A DNA stretch of 41,502 bases from assembly GCA_937928005.1 (NCBI GenBank), contig CALFVD010000023.1, positions 1-41,502 on the forward strand. The letters run 5' to 3'. The position numbers and the translations under genes were made by a program. The DNA is from an uncultured Neomegalonema sp. (GTDB lineage: Bacteria; Pseudomonadota; Alphaproteobacteria; Rhodobacterales; Rhodobacteraceae). Shown here one piece after another: positions 41,157-41,502 of the stretch (the stretch's first letter is position 1; each line of letters starts with the position of its first letter). Under the pieces are notes generated by a model that saw nothing but the letters and a program-made list of their open reading frames with translations, ran no database searches and was not told where the DNA came from.

Positions 41157-41502
41157 CAGGGCTCACGCATGAGATTTTCCGGTTACGATTTGTGTCATAT
41201 AATCGTTGTCCCAGGCGGCTTTTTTGCGTCTGGCCTTGAGGGATGTTTTGGCGGTTGAATCTTGCTTGATGAGGTTGAGGGCGATCTTGCGGAGCATGGC
41301 GAAGTTGTGGGCAGCGGTTCGATCCCGGACGCGACATTCATCCTCGCGGAAGGTGACGTCGAGCACCCAGTGCAGGGAGTTTTCGATGCTCCAATGCGCC
41401 CTGATTGCCGCAGCCATTTTCGCAGGGTCGTCCTCGTAACTTGCGAGGAAATAGCGGATTTCTGCCTGCGTACCGACACGCCCATTGATGCTGCGGATCG
41501 TT
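41157..41502. mobile_element. ISAs1-family insertion sequence, left part
   Basis: The IS begins at CAGGGCTCACGCATGAGATT (41157), a typical ISAs1-type end, immediately after the interrupted gemA codons. The right end lies outside the window, so the target duplication cannot be checked. Confidence 0.8.
41163..41502 (-). CDS. ISAs1 family transposase, C-terminal part (truncated by window end)
   Basis: The frame enters from the window edge and ends at 41163. Visible parts are TIRSINGRVGTQAEIRYFLA, then IRAHWSIENSLHWVLDVTFR with the YREK-like W-x-I-E-N-x-L-H-W signature carrying the catalytic Glu, and NFAMLRKIALNLIKQD. These are the last third of an ISAs1 (H-repeat type) DDE transposase. The 5' part is beyond the window; nothing suggests it is broken within the visible part. 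Confidence 0.9.
   Translation of the reverse strand, partial: TIRSINGRVGTQAEIRYFLASYEDDPAKMAAAIRAHWSIENSLHWVLDVTFREDECRVRDRTAAHNFAMLRKIALNLIKQDSTAKTSLKARRKKAAWDNDYMTQIVTGKSHA

Larger units (their letters stand above)
33740..41502 (+). mobile_element. Mu-like transposable prophage, early region (partial; runs off the window)
   Basis: The region has the early gene order of Mu-like phages: leftward repressor, divergent small early genes, MuA, MuB, DUF3164, HU, gemA. MuA and MuB are intact. The left border lies somewhere between the P460 hairpin (33396) and the leftward gene at 33776; I could not fix the terminal bases. gemA is split by an ISAs1-family element, and late (head and tail) genes would lie beyond the window. 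Confidence 0.85.

Noticed and set aside
1-41502. CRISPR array, rRNA operon or replication origin
   Set aside because: I looked for regular direct repeats with spacers, rRNA core motifs and DnaA-box clusters and saw none.

Overview
The window is about 41.5 kb of alphaproteobacterial chromosome. The evidence for that group is the tRNA-Ala next to an FYDLN-acid (TIGR02300) gene, the rodZ-ispG pair, the LdtR-type MarR regulator, SdhE, the ilvB leader encoding an Ile-Leu-Val-Val run, Tat-exported dehydrogenase parts and an intracellular PHB depolymerase. Composition is moderately GC-rich. I cannot name the order with confidence. Most of the left 31 kb is compact housekeeping DNA; the right 8 kb is a Mu-like transposable prophage.

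Layout. 1-3.5 kb: tRNA-Ala, acidic FYDLN protein, PhaZ, a YgjP-type zinc protease and a RidA-family protein. 3.5-6.6 kb: a small MITE-like element, an exported serine hydrolase and a full IS1182-family insertion whose ends resemble the MITE ends. 6.6-9.6 kb: a GMC oxidoreductase with its Tat-exported small subunit, a glyoxalase-like protein and a ribbon-helix-helix protein. 9.8-11.3 kb: thioredoxin and an orphan TRAP binding protein. 11.3-14.5 kb: an ilv operon (ilvB, an unknown exported protein, ilvN) behind a transcription attenuator with a 15-codon leader peptide. 14.5-18.6 kb: a DMT exporter, then an omega-amino-acid:pyruvate aminotransferase divergent from a MocR regulator.

18.7-21 kb holds the most unusual cargo. 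One gene encodes a lipoprotein with six TTLAxGEED repeats, which match the TTxxxxEE core pattern of plesiocin-type graspetides. Convergent to it is a three-gene operon of exported proteins that each carry a CxxxC motif; the last is a SCO copper chaperone. 21-31 kb: a flavoprotein, a YaiI-type protein, dgt, erpA, a PagL-like outer-membrane protein, DUF2853, trhO, an XRE regulator, sdhE, the LdtR-type regulator, rodZ, ispG and a GNAT acetyltransferase. Behind the GNAT gene, a perfect TATAAT box sits just before about 230 bp of nested hairpins, a candidate non-coding RNA. 31.3-33.4 kb is AT-richer and holds an exported hydrolase with an Asp nucleophile and a cytochrome P460.

33.5-41.5 kb: repeated transposase-site-like motifs, then a Mu-like early region. 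It has a leftward XRE repressor, a rightward promoter over the repressor start, a chain of small overlapping early genes (including a MazG-like pyrophosphohydrolase), MuA, MuB, DUF3164, HU, DUF1643 and a gemA gene cut by an ISAs1-family element that runs off the window. The broken gemA suggests that this prophage copy may be defective. In Mu-like phages the repressor silences the early promoter, and MuA and MuB drive replicative transposition; the gene order here fits that plan.
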